Part shown: piece by piece, positions 4,249 to 6,693 of the stretch | Layout: every line of letters starts with the position of its first letter | Numbering within the stretch: the first letter of the stretch is position 1 | NCBI GenBank assembly: GCA_034189725.1 | Contig: JAXHUK010000011.1 | Location: 1 to 6,693, forward strand | Length of the DNA: 6,693 bases | Direction of reading: 5' to 3' | Source: JAXHUK01 sp034189725 | Lineage (GTDB): Bacteria; Chloroflexota; Dehalococcoidia; SZUA-161 | Position numbers and translations under genes: made by a program | Notes under the pieces: model-generated | Databases searched by the model: none | What the model saw: the letters and a program-made list of their open reading frames with translations, nothing else | What the model was told of the DNA's origin: nothing

Positions 4249-6297
4249 ATGGAGAAGTATCAAACCGAGCAAATACGTAATGTTGTTTTGCTCTCTCACA
4301 CTGGTGCAGGCAAGACATCGCTCTGTGAAGCCATGTTGTTCCATACCAAGGCAATTTCGAGGTTGGGCAAGGTGGATGATGGCACTACAACGTCAGACTA
4401 CGATCCGGACGAGGTCAGGCGGAAAAGCAGCATTAATGCTTCCTTGATTCCCGTTGAATGGAATAAGAGTCTGCTCAATATCCTGGATACACCAGGATAC
4501 GCTGATTTTTTGGGAGAGGTCAAGGCAGCCCTGCGCGTCGCCGAGGGAGCCGTACTGGTCGTATGTGCCGCTTCCGGTGTAGAGGTTGGGACTGAGTTGA
4601 ACTGGAAGTATACCGAGGATTTGGAGATACCCCGTATCATATTTATAAACAAGCTCGATCGTGAAAATGCCGATTTCTTCAAAGTGGTGGAGCAAATAGA
4701 GGCGACATTCGGCAGACAGTGTGTTCCCATTCAGTTACCCATCGGCGCTGAAAGCAGTTTCGAAGGCGCAGTGGACCTGATTTCCAGTAATCCTTCTGAT
4801 GCACCGGCAGGACTGGGCGATAAGGTTGCCACCTTTCGCGATAAGCTGGTCGAGGCAGTCGCTGAATCCGATGATGACCTTACGGCGAAGTATTTGGAGG
4901 GAGAAGAGTTGACCAACGAGGAAATTCGCCGTGCATTACAGGTAGCGACGGCCGAGGGAAAGGTAGTACCGATACTGCTGGGATCCGCAACACAGAGCAA
5001 GGGTATTACGGAACTGATGGACGCAATCAGCAGCTATTTGCCATCTCCCGCGGCCAAAGGTAAGGTTATAGCTCGGAATCCTCAAAACCAGCAAGAAGAA
5101 GCTCTGGAACAGGATGGGGCATCGCCGCTTGCAGCCCTGGTGTTCAAGACCAGTGCAGATCCCTATGTGGGCAAGCTTACCTATCTCAGGGTCTACAGTG
5201 GCACACTCAGCAGTGATTCCACCGTGTGGAACGCAAATAAGAGCCACCCCGAGCGAATAGGCCAGCTTTTCAGGATGCGTGGGAAAGCTCAGGAACCGGT
5301 GACGCAAATCGTTGCCGGTGATATCGGCGCTGTGGCAAAACTCTCGGATACCGACACTGGAAATACGCTGTGTAGCAAAGACCATCCCCTGATTCTCGAA
5401 GCCGCTGAGTTTCCCAAACCTACTCTGAGCATTGCCGTATACCCCAAAACCAAGGCTGATATGGATAAACTGGGACCGGCATTGAGCAGATTAACCGAGG
5501 AAGACCCTACATTATCTACCCACAAAGATGCGGTTACCGCGGAAACTATCCTTTCAGGCATGGGAGAAGCACACTTCGAAGTCGCCGTGGAGAAGCTGAA
5601 GCGCAAGTTTGGTGTCGAGGTACACACCGATACCCCGAAGATACCGTATAAGGAAACGATTACGGTACCGACTAAGGCAGAATATAAACATAAGAAGCAG
5701 ACCGGCGGACACGGTCAGTATGGACATGTCCTCCTCGAGATGGAACCAATGACGCCGGGCACCGGTTTCGCGTTCACCCAACGAGTGGTTGGCGGCTCTG
5801 TGCCAAAGAACTACATACCGGCGGTGGAGAAGGGCGTTATGGAAGCTCTGGATGGTGGCGTGCTCGCAGGTTTCCCGGTTACCGATGTACGAGTAACGCT
5901 GTACGACGGCAGTTTCCACGCAGTTGACTCCTCGGATATGGCGTTCAAGATTGCCGCCCTGCATGCGATCAAGAAGGGCGTGCTTCAGGCACAGCCTGTG
6001 TTGCTAGAGCCGATTATGAATGTTCAGATAACGATCCCCGACAGCTTTACCGGTGATGTGATGAGCGATCTCAACGGCAAACGAGCTCGTGTATTGGGCA
6101 TGACACCCGGTGACGGCGTAAATATCATTGATGCCCAGGTTCCTCTGGAAGAGATGCGGAAGTACACTATAGACCTGCGGTCGATCACACAAGGACGCGG
6201 CAGCCATACCATGGAGTTCAGCCACTACGAACAGGTGCCTGCACATATCACTCAGAAAGTGGTCGAGGAGTCGAAGAAAGACGCCGAGAAGGCGTAA
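4249..6297 (+). CDS. fusA: Elongation factor G-like GTPase (EF-G-2/FusA2 type)
   Basis: A full-length 682-residue translational GTPase with all five EF-G domains. The G domain has the P-loop S16-HTGAGKT23, G3 DTPG (80-83), G4 NKLD (134-137) and G5 GSA (245-247). Domain II spans about 290-375, III about 385-460, IV about 465-580 (TGGHGQYGHV; GGSVPKNYIPAV; FHAVDSSDMAF) and V about 585-660. It differs from canonical EF-G where the EF-G-2 subgroup does: Tyr84 replaces the catalytic histidine of DTPGH, the P-loop reads SHTGAGKT rather than AHIDAGKT, and the switch I RGITI block is replaced by RKSSI (58-62). By family knowledge such paralogues accompany a canonical EF-G; their role is less clear (translocation under special conditions or ribosome-associated GTPase activity). 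The start has a strong GGGAGAGGG site just upstream. The gene is monocistronic, divergent from the putative peptidase and convergent with tyrS. No frameshift or truncation is seen. Confidence 0.92.
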   Translation: MEKYQTEQIRNVVLLSHTGAGKTSLCEAMLFHTKAISRLGKVDDGTTTSDYDPDEVRRKSSINASLIPVEWNKSLLNILDTPGYADFLGEVKAALRVAEGAVLVVCAASGVEVGTELNWKYTEDLEIPRIIFINKLDRENADFFKVVEQIEATFGRQCVPIQLPIGAESSFEGAVDLISSNPSDAPAGLGDKVATFRDKLVEAVAESDDDLTAKYLEGEELTNEEIRRALQVATAEGKVVPILLGSATQSKGITELMDAISSYLPSPAAKGKVIARNPQNQQEEALEQDGASPLAALVFKTSADPYVGKLTYLRVYSGTLSSDSTVWNANKSHPERIGQLFRMRGKAQEPVTQIVAGDIGAVAKLSDTDTGNTLCSKDHPLILEAAEFPKPTLSIAVYPKTKADMDKLGPALSRLTEEDPTLSTHKDAVTAETILSGMGEAHFEVAVEKLKRKFGVEVHTDTPKIPYKETITVPTKAEYKHKKQTGGHGQYGHVLLEMEPMTPGTGFAFTQRVVGGSVPKNYIPAVEKGVMEALDGGVLAGFPVTDVRVTLYDGSFHAVDSSDMAFKIAALHAIKKGVLQAQPVLLEPIMNVQITIPDSFTGDVMSDLNGKRARVLGMTPGDGVNIIDAQVPLEEMRKYTIDLRSITQGRGSHTMEFSHYEQVPAHITQKVVEESKKDAEKA

Positions 6298-6302
6298 CAA
6301 CC

Positions 6303-6326
6303 GGCGGCACGGGAGTACCGTGCGCC
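6303..6326 (+). other. Hairpin immediately after the EF-G-like stop codon
   Basis: GGCG-CACGG (6303-6312, with one bulged G at 6307) pairs with CCGTG-CGCC (6318-6326), leaving the 5-nt loop GAGTA. It starts 6 bp after the stop codon and has no T-run, so it is more likely an mRNA 3'-end stabiliser or the first of a tandem pair than a terminator by itself. Confidence 0.4.
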
Positions 6327-6340
6327 AACATATGATAATA

Positions 6341-6370
6341 AGCAGGGGCGTTCGATTGAACGCCCCTGCT
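6341..6370. terminator. Bidirectional-type terminator hairpin between convergent genes
   Basis: AGCAGGGGCGTTC (6341-6353) and GAACGCCCCTGCT (6358-6370) form a perfect 13-bp GC-rich stem with the 4-nt loop GATT. It lies between the ends of the EF-G-like gene and tyrS. On the minus strand the stem is followed by a T-rich tract (TTATTATCATAT), giving a fair intrinsic terminator for tyrS. On the plus side the downstream sequence is only weakly T-rich. The last stem bases overlap the tyrS TAG stop codon. Confidence 0.75.
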
Positions 6371-6693
6371 AAGCGTTTGTGTCGCTGATGAGGATTTTGA
6401 GAAAGCGGCGTTTGCCTACCTGGACAACGCTGCCGCTGGGTATGTTTACTGTGGTGCTATCGATTTTATCCCCGTTGACCTCGATCGCCTGCTGAGCGAT
6501 GAGCCGTTTTAGCTCGCCGCGGCTTTTAACTAATCCCTTTTCGATAAGGGCGATCGAGATGTCCATACTATACAAACCACCGTCTACACGATTCGCTATG
6601 GTTGTGTATTCTTCGATCTCCTCCGGTATCCCGCGCTTCTGGAAAACACTCTCGAATGCCCGCTGAGCGTCTTTTGCAGCCTCGGCGTTGTGA
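6369..6693 (-). CDS. tyrS: Tyrosyl-tRNA synthetase, C-terminal part (N-terminus beyond the right edge)
   Basis: The frame is open from the TAG stop (6371-6369) to the window edge, giving the last 107 complete codons of a longer protein. The first part (HNAEAAKDAQRAFESVFQK, then GIPEEIEEY) matches the region of class I tyrosyl-tRNA synthetases that links the catalytic core to the tail. The last 65 or so residues (ISIALIEKGLVKSRGELKRL... QAIEVNGDKI... VVQVGKRRFLKI) are an S4-type RNA-binding domain, which contacts the tRNA anticodon stem and variable arm. The enzyme charges tRNA-Tyr in the cytoplasm. The catalytic HIGH and KMSKS-type motifs are outside the window. A TTG at 6575 gives a shorter frame, but it is an internal codon in the middle of homologous sequence. 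The gene converges on the EF-G-like gene and ends in the shared hairpin. Confidence 0.92.
   Translation of the reverse strand, partial: HNAEAAKDAQRAFESVFQKRGIPEEIEEYTTIANRVDGGLYSMDISIALIEKGLVKSRGELKRLIAQQAIEVNGDKIDSTTVNIPSGSVVQVGKRRFLKILISDTNA

Noticed and set aside
4936..5385. Minus-strand 149-codon and neighbouring frames within the EF-G-like gene
   Set aside because: Shadows of a highly conserved full-length translational GTPase.
6369..6575. Stand-alone small S4-domain protein starting at TTG 6575
   Set aside because: The same frame continues to the right edge with typical tyrosyl-tRNA synthetase sequence, so this is the C-terminus of tyrS and not an independent gene.

Overview
The window comes from a bacterial chromosome. 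Its genes have bacterial Shine-Dalgarno sites, sigma70-like promoters, a CCA-encoding tRNA-Ala, a bacterial-type tyrosyl-tRNA synthetase and an EF-G-family GTPase. Base composition is moderate: clearly AT-richer on the left, and close to or just above 50% GC by eye on the right. A lysophospholipid/PatA-like acyltransferase next to a membrane-anchored protein of no named family fits an uncultured Chloroflexota (Dehalococcoidia-like) organism. That placement is a weak inference, since no 16S or other marker is present.

Layout from left to right. (1) Positions 1-1471, minus strand: a two-gene metal/metalloid-resistance-type operon. A well-formed promoter overlaps a 12-bp-arm inverted repeat (probable operator), followed by an ArsR/SmtB-family repressor and an ArsP/YraQ-type (DUF318) permease. 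The permease runs off the left edge of the window, so only its first 325 codons are present. (2) 1448-1668: AT-rich stretch without a recognisable gene. (3) 1669-1744, minus: tRNA-Ala(GGC), whose 3' end faces the resistance operon. (4) 1857-2711, minus: an HX4D acyltransferase of the LpxL/PatA superfamily. It has its own promoter and a roughly 100-nt leader and is bracketed by two related palindromic elements. (5) 2873-4108, minus: a membrane-anchored putative zinc peptidase with a coiled coil and a gluzincin signature (HEXXH plus ExxxD). (6) 4249-6297, plus: a full-length EF-G-like GTPase of the EF-G-2 type, divergent from the peptidase. (7) 6303-6370: two hairpins, the second a perfect 13-bp stem between convergent genes. 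(8) 6369 to the right edge, minus: the C-terminal end of tyrosyl-tRNA synthetase with its S4 RNA-binding domain.

The clear functional unit is the regulator-permease pair: the repressor probably senses a thiophilic metal or metalloid through its Cys-Cys-Val-Cys motif and derepresses the exporter. The rest look like independent housekeeping or envelope genes, each with its own promoter. No CRISPR array, transposase, integrase or phage gene is visible. The items most worth a second look are the uncharacterised gluzincin-like membrane protein, the twin palindromes around the acyltransferase gene, the tRNA-adjacent position of the AT-richer resistance operon, and the EF-G paralogue that lacks the usual catalytic histidine.
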